From Guptibacillus algicola (GTDB lineage: Bacteria; Bacillota; Bacilli; Bacillales; Guptibacillaceae): 64,000 nt of DNA. The notes beneath the pieces were generated by a model. That model worked only from the letters and a program-made list of their open reading frames with translations. It was not told the origin of the DNA and did not search any database. The position numbers and the translations under genes are program-made. Location of the stretch: contig NZ_JAIVAF010000006.1 in the NCBI RefSeq assembly GCF_020171805.1, positions 1-64,000 on the forward strand, given 5' to 3'. Positions 25,478-33,785 of this stretch are shown piece after piece. Every line of letters begins with the position of its first letter. Position 1 is the first letter of the stretch.

Positions 25478-26941
25478 ATGGTAACCATCGAATGGCTTGA
25501 GAAATCAACCATTTTAGATCTTCAACAAGCGATGTTTGAAGGAACATTAACATCTCACGAACTAGTTTGTTTTTACTTAGAACAGATCTCGAACTATAAT
25601 TCTGAAATCAATGCGGTCTTAGAAGTGAACCAAGATGCTCTATTTATTGCAGAGGGTCTCGATCGAGAGCGAAGTTTACAAGGTCCAAGGGGCCCTTTGC
25701 ATGGCATCCCTATTCTTCTAAAAGATAATATTAATACAGGTGATAGCATGCATACGAGTGCAGGCTCATCCATGCTTGCTAATTCATTTGGTAATGATGA
25801 TGCTTTCATCGTCTCCAACCTTAGAAAAGCAGGAGCTGTCATACTTGGAAAAACCAACATGACAGAATGGGCAAATTTCATGAGCGATACGATGCCTAAC
25901 GGATATAGCTCGAGGGGTGGTCAAGTATTAAACCCTTATGGTCCACGAACACTGGACGTCGGCGGTTCAAGCTCTGGCTCTGCTGCTGCTGTAGCATGTC
26001 ATTTCGCCACTGCTTCTATAGGAACTGAAACAAACGGGTCTATTCTTAATCCTTCAAGCTCAAACTGTGCAGTTGGAATAAAACCAACAGTTGGATTAGT
26101 TAGCAGACAGGGAATCATTCCGATCTCATCCTCGCAGGACACAGCAGGACCTATAACTAGAAATATTACGGATGCTGCGATTTTACTCGGTATTTTATCA
26201 GGGCAAGACAATAAAGACCCTTCTACTCTAGCAGCACCAGTACAAAGTGATTATACGCCATACCTTTTCAAACCCACCTACGAGAATATCAAACTTGGTG
26301 TAATTAAAAATGGTTACTACGAGGAAATGCACCCAGAAGAACAGGAACAGTTTGATTTTGCTGTTACAGAGTTGAAGAATGCAGGGTGTTCAATCATAGA
26401 GGTTAACGAGATAACACCAGATCAGGAAGCTTTAGAAAATGACTATAATGTATTGTTATATGAATTCAAAGCAGGAATAGAGGCATACCTTGCGAACGAA
26501 ACAAGATTCAAAACAAACCTTACCTTGACGTCTATCGTAGAATACAATGAGAAAAATGAAGAAGACGCATTAAAGTATGGTCAGTCCCTATTGCTTGAAG
26601 CAAACAAGACGAGTGGTACATTAACCGAACCAGAATATCTTAAAAGTAGACTGAACGACATCACAAGTGCAAAGAAAAATGGCCTTGATTCGCTATTTAA
26701 AAATGAAGGGCTAGATGCTATCTTGTTTGGTGGAAGTTATGGATCAACACTCCCCGCTAAGGCTGGTTATCCATCGATTACAGTACCAGCAGGCTTCACT
26801 TCAAACGGGAAACCATTTGGGCTCACCTTTACCGGTACACCATATAGCGAACCTCAGCTTATTAAACTAGGCTATACATTCGAGCGGCTTACCGACCAAC
26901 GCAGATTACCTAAGGTTATAACTAAAACAGTCACGAAATAA
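25478..26941 (+). CDS. Amidase signature family hydrolase
   Basis: A 487-residue enzyme of the Ser-cisSer-Lys amidase group: K82 in LLKDNINTG, the Ser/Gly loop GGSSSGSAAA (162-171, cis-Ser) and nucleophile S188 in TETNGSI. These enzymes hydrolyse carboxamides; the substrate is not evident. It differs from GatA (no gatC/gatB partner). ATG 25478 follows AAAGGAGGTTCC; the frame extends 31 codons upstream, overlapping the ribU terminator. Single gene with a terminator on each side. Confidence 0.88.
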   Translation: MVTIEWLEKSTILDLQQAMFEGTLTSHELVCFYLEQISNYNSEINAVLEVNQDALFIAEGLDRERSLQGPRGPLHGIPILLKDNINTGDSMHTSAGSSMLANSFGNDDAFIVSNLRKAGAVILGKTNMTEWANFMSDTMPNGYSSRGGQVLNPYGPRTLDVGGSSSGSAAAVACHFATASIGTETNGSILNPSSSNCAVGIKPTVGLVSRQGIIPISSSQDTAGPITRNITDAAILLGILSGQDNKDPSTLAAPVQSDYTPYLFKPTYENIKLGVIKNGYYEEMHPEEQEQFDFAVTELKNAGCSIIEVNEITPDQEALENDYNVLLYEFKAGIEAYLANETRFKTNLTLTSIVEYNEKNEEDALKYGQSLLLEANKTSGTLTEPEYLKSRLNDITSAKKNGLDSLFKNEGLDAILFGGSYGSTLPAKAGYPSITVPAGFTSNGKPFGLTFTGTPYSEPQLIKLGYTFERLTDQRRLPKVITKTVTK

Positions 26942-26978
26942 ATTAAGAGCCAGGCAAATGCCTGGCTCTTAATCTGTT
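26942..26978 (+). terminator. Bidirectional terminator
   Basis: TTAAGAGCCAGGCA-AA-TGCCTGGCTCTTAA perfect inverted repeat between converging amidase and oppA genes. Confidence 0.9.
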
Positions 26979-26980
26979 TA

Positions 26981-28678
26981 CTATTCGATTGTTACCCACT
27001 TAAGTGTAGAATCTGCTCCAAACTTGTGGATGTGGTAGTTCTTAACATGTTCTTTCATTAGAAGTGCGCCACCACGTTGGTAAGTAGGAATGATCGCAGT
27101 ATCTTCTTCGATTAGGATACGCTCAGCTTCTTGCATCATTTCCCAACGTTTTTGCTGATCAGATTCAACTTTAGCGTCTGAAACTAACTTGTCATACTGT
27201 TCGCTAGAGTAGTCCATACGGTTGTATGCTCCATCAGTTTCAAACATGTATACGTATGTCATCGGATCTGGATAGTCTGGTCCCCAACCACCAGTTGAGA
27301 TATCAAAGTCACCAGCATCTTCAAGATCAAGGAACTGCTTCCAAGGTTGTTTGTTGATTGTGATTGTAAGTCCATCTAGCTTAGATTCGAACTGTTCTTT
27401 TGCATATTCTGCAATTTTAGAAGCTAGTTCTGAGTCTGTAGTAAGGAATTCGATCTCAACTGAATCTTTTCCAAGAGCTTCTAGACCTTTCGTCCAGTAG
27501 CCAGCAGCGTCGTCAGCAGACTTGTCTGCAAGATAACCTTCTGGAGCAGGTGCTCTGAAATCTTCACCATCTAGGTACAAGAATTCTTTTGGTACAAGGT
27601 AACGTGCAGCGATTGATCCGTTGTTAAGCAATACGTTAACTAGCCCATCACGATCGTAAGCAAGGAATAGCGCCTTACGAATATCGTTGTTTGCTAGCAC
27701 TTCATTCTTCTGGTTCAAACGAAGGAAGAAGATTGCTGTATCAAGAATAGTAGAGAAATCATCTCTGCCCTGGAATTGATCAACAAAGTCTGCGCTTAGG
27801 CTAACACGATCGATTTTTCCAGTTTCATAAAGGTTAACTTTTGTAGCTTCATCTTTAACGATCTTATAGTTTGCTTCTTCAAGCTTTACAGTGTCAGCAT
27901 CCCAATAGCCATCGTTCTTAGCTAGTTTCCAACCTTCACCATGGTTCCATTCAGCAAGCGTAAATGGTCCGTTGTAAAGCATAGTGTCTGTTTCTAGAGA
28001 ATAGTTTTCTCCTTGCTCAGCAGCAAATTCAGCAGGTTGTGGATAGAATGATGCAAATGTTAGAAGATCGAAGAAATATGGAACCTTCTGAGTTACAGTA
28101 ACTTCAAGAGTCTTTTCATCTACTGCTTTAACTCCTAGCTCTTCCACTTTACCGTAAAGTGGGTCACCTTCAGTTACGATTTCATTTCCATTCTTGATAC
28201 CAGCTGTTCCTAGCATAGATGCATAGCCGCCCATTGTATCAGGGTGAATGATTTTCTGCCAAGCATACACGAAGTCTCCAGCTGTTACCGGTGTACCGTC
28301 AGACCAGTTTGCGTCCTCACGAATTGTAAATGTATAAACTGTTTCGCCATCCTTTTCTTCTACTTTAGGCTCTTCAGCAGCCATACCAAGGACAGGTTTG
28401 TTATCCTTATCTAAACGATATAGACCTTCAAATACTTGGTTCATTACGTTGAATGCTACAGTATCAGTTGCCTGTGTAGTATCCATCGTTGGAATATCTT
28501 GTGTATCCGTCAGATTCAATACCTGTTCTTTACTTGTTTCTTCCGTGCCTTCTGAATCCCCTGATGCTTTTCCTTCGCTATTCGTGTTTCCAGATGTACT
28601 GGAATTTCCAGAACAAGCTGCTAGGAAAAGGCTTAACAACATGATGACAGAAAGCAATAGAGAAAACTTCTTTTTCAT
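26981..28678 (-). CDS. oppA: Oligopeptide ABC transporter substrate-binding lipoprotein
   Basis: A 565-residue SBP_bac_5 family protein. Lipoprotein signal with lipobox LAAC (mature Cys near residue 22), acidic Ser/Gly-rich linker, then the domain with the family motifs FTIREDANWSDGTPVTAGDFVYAW and the GWGPDYPDPMTY strand. It binds peptides for an Opp/App permease. It stands alone with no permease or ATPase genes, as orphan OppA paralogues often do in Bacillus. ATG 28678 follows AGGGGGTAACACA; the longer frame has no site. The divergent neighbour is a MocR-like regulator that could control it. Confidence 0.92.
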   Translation of the reverse strand: MKKKFSLLLSVIMLLSLFLAACSGNSSTSGNTNSEGKASGDSEGTEETSKEQVLNLTDTQDIPTMDTTQATDTVAFNVMNQVFEGLYRLDKDNKPVLGMAAEEPKVEEKDGETVYTFTIREDANWSDGTPVTAGDFVYAWQKIIHPDTMGGYASMLGTAGIKNGNEIVTEGDPLYGKVEELGVKAVDEKTLEVTVTQKVPYFFDLLTFASFYPQPAEFAAEQGENYSLETDTMLYNGPFTLAEWNHGEGWKLAKNDGYWDADTVKLEEANYKIVKDEATKVNLYETGKIDRVSLSADFVDQFQGRDDFSTILDTAIFFLRLNQKNEVLANNDIRKALFLAYDRDGLVNVLLNNGSIAARYLVPKEFLYLDGEDFRAPAPEGYLADKSADDAAGYWTKGLEALGKDSVEIEFLTTDSELASKIAEYAKEQFESKLDGLTITINKQPWKQFLDLEDAGDFDISTGGWGPDYPDPMTYVYMFETDGAYNRMDYSSEQYDKLVSDAKVESDQQKRWEMMQEAERILIEEDTAIIPTYQRGGALLMKEHVKNYHIHKFGADSTLKWVTIE

Positions 28679-29058
28679 TGTGTTACCCCCTATTTGTTTT
28701 GCCATCCAGGTAAATTGGTTATTGATCTCTAACACTTCGAAATGGTAAAAGGAACCTTCATGAGTTCAATAACAGGGAGGTCATGTCACTCATTGTTATG
28801 TACACCTTATTCTCATGTCGAAAGAAGAAGTCAACAACCATTTAACTGAATGTTTAAACTTATTGTAAATTTCAAAAAACTTTCTGTAACCATCCAATTT
28901 AGTCTAATTGGCACCAGCCAATTTGTAAATATATGCTATAAATTCATGCAAATGGCTTATTTTCCTTATGCATCAAGGACTTTAGAGCTAAAAAGTTTTT
29001 TAAAAATTTATACAATTTTCTCTAAATTTCTCTATAATAGGGGATGAGGTGATGAAAA
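28679..29058. other. Divergent control region of oppA and the MocR-like regulator
   Basis: About 380 bp with no gene. Toward oppA there is a possible TTGACT -35 (28829-28834). Toward the regulator TATAAT lies at 29034-29039, 20 nt before its start. In between, CCAATTT occurs at 28894 and 28918, with the inverted form AATTGG at 28906-28911, an arrangement expected for a GntR-type operator. Confidence 0.45.
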
Positions 29059-30474
29059 ATGGCGAGACTCATCCTAGATTTTGATAGTAAAAAGCCACTT
29101 TATAAACAAATTGTAGAATACTATCAGAATGCCATATTTAATGGCTACCTAATACCAGGGACTCTTCTTCCCACCGAGCGTGAGCTTGCAACACAATTAG
29201 AAGTAAACAGGAGTACGATCACGACTGCTTATGCGGAACTAAGAGCAAATGGTTTAATTTCATCAAAACAAGGTAGTGGTACTCGAGTTAGCGAAGAAGC
29301 TGAAGAGCTACTCCCCAATCACTCAATTACCTGGAATAAATTACGTAATCATCACTTAAACGAAGACAGCCTAGTTTTCAAACAAGTATACCAATATATG
29401 AACGATCCCTCTTTTATTAATTTAATGACAGGAACAGCTGCACCCGACCTTTGTTTAGCAAAAGAAACACGGGAGCTTATTCCGTACACAATTAGAAGTA
29501 ACAGTGCAGTATCAGTACCTTATAGTGTTTCTCGTTCATTATGTTCACTAATCAACGAAGAAGCTGACCCTCGGAACATGGTTCTCACTTCAAGTATCGA
29601 ACAAGCTATCCTAATCTCACTCAAGTGTTTGCTTACCCCAGGGGACACGATTGCTGTAGAAGCACCGTCTAACTTTGCACACATCAATATGTTGTTAACA
29701 TCAGGGATCAAAGTCATATGGTTTTCTATCGATAACCCTCTTACTGAACAACTAATGCGAAAAGAAAAATTAAAACTTGTAATCACTAGCCCACTATACA
29801 ATCAATGCTATAACAAACCATCTACGATCAAAAAAAGAAAAGATCTATTGCAATTATGCGAGCAAGCCACAATACCTATAGTTGAGATCATTGAGGCTCC
29901 ACTCCTAATCCATTCCAAAATAAATTCAATTCCTACTTACTATGAACTAGCTAGGGACCGTAAATTCGTTATTCAAATTGGACATTTTACCGGTATTGCT
30001 CCTGGAATTAGTGTCGGATGGATACTTGGACCACCCAATGTGAAGCTGCGACTTCAAGAAGTCCAAATGCAGCTTGGACTCATACCACCTCCAGTTCTTT
30101 TGGAGCTAATCGATAATATCTTGAGTTCAGAAATCATATTCGAACATCTGGATATTGTCATGATTGAGCTCCGTGAACGTAGGAATCTTCTCCTATCGAT
30201 GATCGAATCTTCCTTAAAGGAGATAGAAGTCGTTGAAAGAGATGACCCTACTTCCTTATGGCTAGACATAAAAACACTTGCTACAGACAAAGAAATAGTT
30301 AAAGTGTTTCTTGAGGAACACTTGCTGCTCCTTCCCTATGTCGGCATCAACAACACGATCCGTATTAAAATCCCGTTGTTCTATGTTGATAAGGAGCCTT
30401 TACTCAGTGGTGTCCAAAGATTAATTTCAAGTATGAATAAAATAGAACAGCGCGAACTAGTCCAAGTTCAATAA
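29059..30474 (+). CDS. MocR-type GntR regulator with degenerate aminotransferase domain
   Basis: A 471-residue transcription factor: GntR winged helix at ~8-75 (PLYKQIVEYYQNAI, GTLLPTERELATQLEVNRSTI) joined to a fold-type I aminotransferase-like domain (~115-465). The PLP lysine expected in a GxFSKxLxPxxRxG motif is missing; the equivalent stretch reads IGHFTGIAPGISVG, and both the Lys and the following Arg are gone. The usual EDDY segment is EIIEAP. PLP binding is therefore unlikely, and it may sense another ligand. It diverges from oppA. Confidence 0.85.
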   Translation: MARLILDFDSKKPLYKQIVEYYQNAIFNGYLIPGTLLPTERELATQLEVNRSTITTAYAELRANGLISSKQGSGTRVSEEAEELLPNHSITWNKLRNHHLNEDSLVFKQVYQYMNDPSFINLMTGTAAPDLCLAKETRELIPYTIRSNSAVSVPYSVSRSLCSLINEEADPRNMVLTSSIEQAILISLKCLLTPGDTIAVEAPSNFAHINMLLTSGIKVIWFSIDNPLTEQLMRKEKLKLVITSPLYNQCYNKPSTIKKRKDLLQLCEQATIPIVEIIEAPLLIHSKINSIPTYYELARDRKFVIQIGHFTGIAPGISVGWILGPPNVKLRLQEVQMQLGLIPPPVLLELIDNILSSEIIFEHLDIVMIELRERRNLLLSMIESSLKEIEVVERDDPTSLWLDIKTLATDKEIVKVFLEEHLLLLPYVGINNTIRIKIPLFYVDKEPLLSGVQRLISSMNKIEQRELVQVQ

Positions 30475-30513
30475 AAAAAAGTGCGTTGCGCATTCGCAAC
30501 ACACTTTTTTTAT
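30473..30513 (+). terminator. Bidirectional terminator
   Basis: AAAAAAAAGTGCGTTGCG...CGCAACACACTTTTTTT hairpin between the regulator and the small spore-type gene. Confidence 0.87.
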
Positions 30514-30636
30514 TTATTTCTTTTTCTTTTTCCTTTTGGAATCAAGTTGCTGCCCTAACTCTATGCCAGTTCCCTGTCCCTCAGGTTGAGAAGAAGGAAG
30601 GCCTGTTGTAGATGGGTTTGCTTTTCGCTTTGCCAT
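30514..30636 (-). CDS. Small basic protein, candidate minor small acid-soluble spore protein
   Basis: A 40-codon gene below most cutoffs. GGAGGTGA lies 5 nt before the ATG. The product begins MAKRKANPSTTGLPSSQ, continues with EGQGTGIELGQQLDSK and ends in RKKKKK. The M-KRKAN start and G/Q-rich middle recall SspO-type minor spore proteins, but the match is partial and from memory. It is monocistronic, ends at a strong terminator and lies downstream of the DinB-family gene. Confidence 0.65.
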   Translation of the reverse strand: MAKRKANPSTTGLPSSQPEGQGTGIELGQQLDSKRKKKKK

Positions 30637-30667
30637 ACGACTCACCTCCACTCCTAGCATCTCCTTT

Positions 30668-31180
30668 TTATGGACTTCTTATTAAAGAAGAATGAGGAAT
30701 CTCAAAACCCTGCTCTGTCATAAAAACTTCTATTTGAAGCTTATGGTGATGATCGTGTTCAACTAATCCTTTTATATAACTCGTTAAACACAATGGGTAT
30801 TTATCGATATAAAACGTATACTCCCACTCTTTAGGGGTAAATTCCTGGAGCTTCTCTACAACTTTTTGACGTTCTAAAATTGTTTCCTTGATCAATTCAC
30901 TCTGTGACTTTCCTGAATTCGCGTACTTAGCTGCTTTTGAATTGGTATTCTCAACACTGACTGAGTTTTTTTCGAGCCTTGCTTCATTTTGAATAAAAGG
31001 AAGGCGCTCTTCTAGAAGAAAGTTGTCCCAAACTCGAAGATGAGCTACAATCTCAGCTATTGACCACTTATTTTCCTTAATCGGGCTGAAAAACATTTCT
31101 TCACTTACTTGTTTAACCGTTTCTTCTAACCAATCTGGCAAAGATGCATAGTGATCCAAAATAGAACGTCCATCATCCAT
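30668..31180 (-). CDS. DinB-superfamily protein
   Basis: A 170-residue four-helix bundle protein of the DinB/YfiT group. The metal triad is suggested by H47 in EIVAHLRVWD and the HDHHH cluster near residue 140 (EHDHHHKLQIE). These proteins are putative metal-dependent thiol (for example bacillithiol) transferases or hydrolases; specific function unknown. The gene ends 26 bp before rsgA's stop on the same strand, so it is probably cotranscribed with rsgA. Confidence 0.78.
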   Translation of the reverse strand: MDDGRSILDHYASLPDWLEETVKQVSEEMFFSPIKENKWSIAEIVAHLRVWDNFLLEERLPFIQNEARLEKNSVSVENTNSKAAKYANSGKSQSELIKETILERQKVVEKLQEFTPKEWEYTFYIDKYPLCLTSYIKGLVEHDHHHKLQIEVFMTEQGFEIPHSSLIRSP

Positions 31181-31205
31181 GAGATAGCTCCCCCTCAGAA
31201 TTAAA

Positions 31206-32267
31206 TTATCTGCGATGTTGCCTTGTACGATCTCCGGCTATTTTCTTCCACTTTTTTCGTTCTTCGATCTGAGCTCGCTTATCCGTTTGCCTCTGAAGAT
31301 ACGCTAACTCCCTCTCGAACTTTTTATAATTCTCGAACCTTCTTTGATCAAGCGTCCCGTCAACGATTGCGGCATGCACCGCACACTTCGGTTCCTCTGA
31401 ATGTGTACAGTCCCGAAAGAAACAGTTCTTAGAAAGGTCTTCAATATCTTGAAAGCTATTCGTCATGCTCTCGCCCGCATCCCAAAGCTGAAGCTCCCTC
31501 ATTCCAGGAGTATCGATCAACACACCTCCATTTTCTAAAACCACCAATTCTCGACTCGTTGTCGTATGTCTACCTTTTCCATCATCATCTCGAATACCTT
31601 GGACTCTTTGAATGTCACTACCATATAACTTATTGATTAATGTCGATTTTCCTGCACCTGATGAACCAAGAAGTGCAACAGTTCTACCTAACCCTAGATA
31701 TTCATGTAGCGTCTCAAGTCCTTCACTAGTCGTTGAACTCACAATGTGAACTGGCACACCACAGGCAATCTTCTCAACAGATAAAGCCATCTCTTCTGAA
31801 TCTTCACTTAGATCGGCCTTGCTTAGCACAATAACAGGATTTGCACCGCTCTCCCATGCCATAACAAGATAGCGTTCAATTCTTCCAAGATTAAAATCCT
31901 GATTAAGAGCATTGACTAAGAAAACAGTATCGATATTAGCGGCTATGATTTGCTCATCTGTGGTGTTTCCTGCGGCTTTTCTTGAAAACTTACTCTTACG
32001 TGGGACGAGCTTGTGAATAATTGCGCTCTTCTCTTCATGCAATAGCGTAGCGAGTACAAAGTCGCCAACAGCTGGAAGTTCATCTCGAGTTGAAGCTTCA
32101 AAGCGATATTTGCCAGCGAGGTCTGCACGATACGTTTCTTCACCGTTGCTTATTACATATGAGCCTCTATGTTCTTGGATAACTCGTGCAGGGTCACTTC
32201 CTTCTACAATTGGTTCACTAAGCATATCGTCAAAAAATTCATTCCAACCTAAATTAATTAAATTCAT
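31206..32267 (-). CDS. rsgA: Ribosome small-subunit-dependent GTPase A
   Basis: A 353-residue circularly permuted GTPase that helps late 30S maturation. OB domain ~30-90, then G4 LSKADL (148-153), G1 GSSGAGKST (201-209), G3 DTPGM (252-256), and a zinc finger C282, C287, H289, C295. It is longer than B. subtilis CpgA/RsgA (~300) and is not in the usual prkC/rpe neighbourhood, so it may be a second copy. AGGAGG precedes the ATG. Its transcript begins with a ~235-nt leader holding two terminators. Confidence 0.92.
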   Translation of the reverse strand: MNLINLGWNEFFDDMLSEPIVEGSDPARVIQEHRGSYVISNGEETYRADLAGKYRFEASTRDELPAVGDFVLATLLHEEKSAIIHKLVPRKSKFSRKAAGNTTDEQIIAANIDTVFLVNALNQDFNLGRIERYLVMAWESGANPVIVLSKADLSEDSEEMALSVEKIACGVPVHIVSSTTSEGLETLHEYLGLGRTVALLGSSGAGKSTLINKLYGSDIQRVQGIRDDDGKGRHTTTSRELVVLENGGVLIDTPGMRELQLWDAGESMTNSFQDIEDLSKNCFFRDCTHSEEPKCAVHAAIVDGTLDQRRFENYKKFERELAYLQRQTDKRAQIEERKKWKKIAGDRTRQHRR

Positions 32268-32294
32268 CTAAATCCTCCTGATTAATAATGTAAT

Positions 32295-32324
32295 AAAAAA
32301 AAGCCGCTTCTAAGCACGGCTTTT
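32295..32324 (-). terminator. Second terminator in the rsgA leader
   Basis: Minus strand AAAAGCCG-TGCTTAGAAG-CGGCTTTTTTTT, 28 nt upstream of the rsgA start codon and in front of its ribosome binding site. Confidence 0.88.
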
Positions 32325-32346
32325 CACACATCCCTACACTTGTGGG

Positions 32347-32384
32347 ATAAAAAAACCATGAACATGTATGCACACAGTCCATGG
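32347..32384 (-). terminator. First, conditional terminator in the rsgA leader
   Basis: Minus strand CCATG...CATGG with inner TGT/ACA pairing, followed by seven Us. Its 5' arm includes the segment ATGGACTGTGTGC (32370-32382) that can instead pair with 32426-32439, giving an antiterminator. Confidence 0.65.
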
Positions 32385-32419
32385 CCTTATTAATCAAAAG
32401 GATCTTCAGGCTATCTTGC

Positions 32420-32476
32420 TCATGTAATGGACTGTGCACAATATGAAATTACAATGCTATTTTTGTGATTTGACAT
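32420..32476 (-). CDS. 18-residue leader peptide of rsgA
   Basis: ATG 8-15 nt after GGAAAGGGG, product MSNHKNSIVISYCAQSIT. The last codons and the stop lie in the RNA segment (32426-32439) that chooses between two alternative stems. A stalled ribosome could therefore switch terminator 1. Translation is inferred from the ribosome binding site and position; no known family. Confidence 0.5.
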   Translation of the reverse strand: MSNHKNSIVISYCAQSIT

Positions 32477-32509
32477 AGTACACAGCCCCTTTCCGTTAGT
32501 AGTCCATTC

Positions 32510-32538
32510 ATTATATGTTACTTTTTAAGAATTGTAAA
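32510..32538 (-). promoter_or_regulatory. Promoter of the rsgA leader
   Basis: Minus strand TTTACA (32533-32538), 17 bp, TATAAT (32510-32515): near-perfect sigma-A promoter starting the rsgA transcript near 32503, just after the thiolase stop codon. Confidence 0.85.
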
Positions 32539-32552
32539 TGTTTTCTGAAACA

Positions 32553-33728
32553 TTAAACCATTTCGATAACAACTGCTATGCCTTGGCCTCCGCCAATACA
32601 AAGGGATGCAACTCCATATTTACCTTTTCTTCGTTCGAGCTCTTTGACCAATGTATAGAGGACTCTTGTGCCACTTGCACCAACAGGATGACCAAGCGCA
32701 ATTGCTCCACCATGTACATTTACGATCGACCGATCGAGTTCAAGTTCCTTCTCGACAGCTAGATACTGAGCTGCAAAAGCTTCATTTATCTCGACCAAGT
32801 CCATATCCTGCATGGTTAGACCAGCGTTCTTCAGCGCTTTTTGAATAGAAGGCACAGGTCCGATTCCCATAATAGAAGGGTCTACTCCTGCAATTCCCCA
32901 TGAAACGATGCGGGCAAGTGGAGATCGATTGTTAGATGAAACATATTCTTCATCTGCTAAAATGACAGCTGCTGCTCCATCATTAATACCGCTAGCATTC
33001 CCGCCAGTAACGGTACCATCTTTCTTAAATGCCGGTTTAAGTGTCGAAAGTTTCTCAGCGGTTGTACCTTCTCGAATATGTTCATCCTCTGTTACTTGTG
33101 TCACCTTCTTACCTTGAATTTCAACTGCAGCAATTTCTTCAGCGAATATTCCTTCAGCTCTCGCACGTGTAGCTTTTTGTTGACTCTGAGCTGCGAATTC
33201 GTCCTGCTCTTCTCTTGAAATTCCGTACTTCTCAGCTAAGTTTTCACCTGTAACACCCATGCCATAGCCCGTGTATTCGTCAGTCAAAGTCGCCCAAAGC
33301 ATGTCGTCAACTTTTGGTGCACCTAATTTTGTCCCAAACCGGCTCCCTCTAAGTACATGTGGAGCTAAGCTCATGTTATCTGCGCCACCAGCTAGAGCTG
33401 TTCTCCCTTCACCCATCATGATTGATTGTGCTGCAGACACAACGGACTGTAATCCTGATCCACACAGTCTATTCAAAGTTAAAGCAGGACTAGTGATCGG
33501 TACACCTGACTTCAAAGCAATATGTCGTGCAAGGTAAGATGCATTCGAAGTTGAATGAATGACGTTACCAATCACAGATAAGTCGATTTCCTCGGCACTA
33601 ACCCCACTCTTTTTAAGTGCTTCCTTACTAGCCGTTACTCCTAAATCGGTAGGCGAGACATCTTTTAGTGCGCCACCAAAAGTCCCGAACGGGGTCCTAG
33701 CACCTTCTAAAATAAATACATCTTTCAC
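32553..33728 (-). CDS. Acetyl-CoA C-acetyltransferase (thiolase)
   Basis: A 391-residue thiolase. Catalytic C89 in NRLCGSGLQ, the GHP loop in GGAIALGHPVGASG (His ~347) and the second Cys in ASLCIGGGQG (~377). In this operon it would cleave acetoacetyl-CoA, made by the CoA transferase, into two acetyl-CoA, the last step of 3-hydroxybutyrate use. GTG 33728 follows GGAGGAG; a frame extension to an ATG nine codons earlier has no good site. Last gene of the sigma-54 operon. Confidence 0.9.
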   Translation of the reverse strand: MKDVFILEGARTPFGTFGGALKDVSPTDLGVTASKEALKKSGVSAEEIDLSVIGNVIHSTSNASYLARHIALKSGVPITSPALTLNRLCGSGLQSVVSAAQSIMMGEGRTALAGGADNMSLAPHVLRGSRFGTKLGAPKVDDMLWATLTDEYTGYGMGVTGENLAEKYGISREEQDEFAAQSQQKATRARAEGIFAEEIAAVEIQGKKVTQVTEDEHIREGTTAEKLSTLKPAFKKDGTVTGGNASGINDGAAAVILADEEYVSSNNRSPLARIVSWGIAGVDPSIMGIGPVPSIQKALKNAGLTMQDMDLVEINEAFAAQYLAVEKELELDRSIVNVHGGAIALGHPVGASGTRVLYTLVKELERRKGKYGVASLCIGGGQGIAVVIEMV

Positions 33729-33785
33729 AATATCTCCTCCATTCCTCTTTTTCATTTTACAAATGAAGGAAAGCGTTTACAACTA

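Noticed and set aside
32254-32439. 61-codon frame covering the rsgA leader
   Set aside because: It lacks a ribosome binding site and runs through two terminator stems; the 18-codon leader frame fits better.
32268-32552. T-box leader for rsgA
   Set aside because: Two terminators suggested it, but the TGGNACCGCG T-box sequence and specifier loop are absent.
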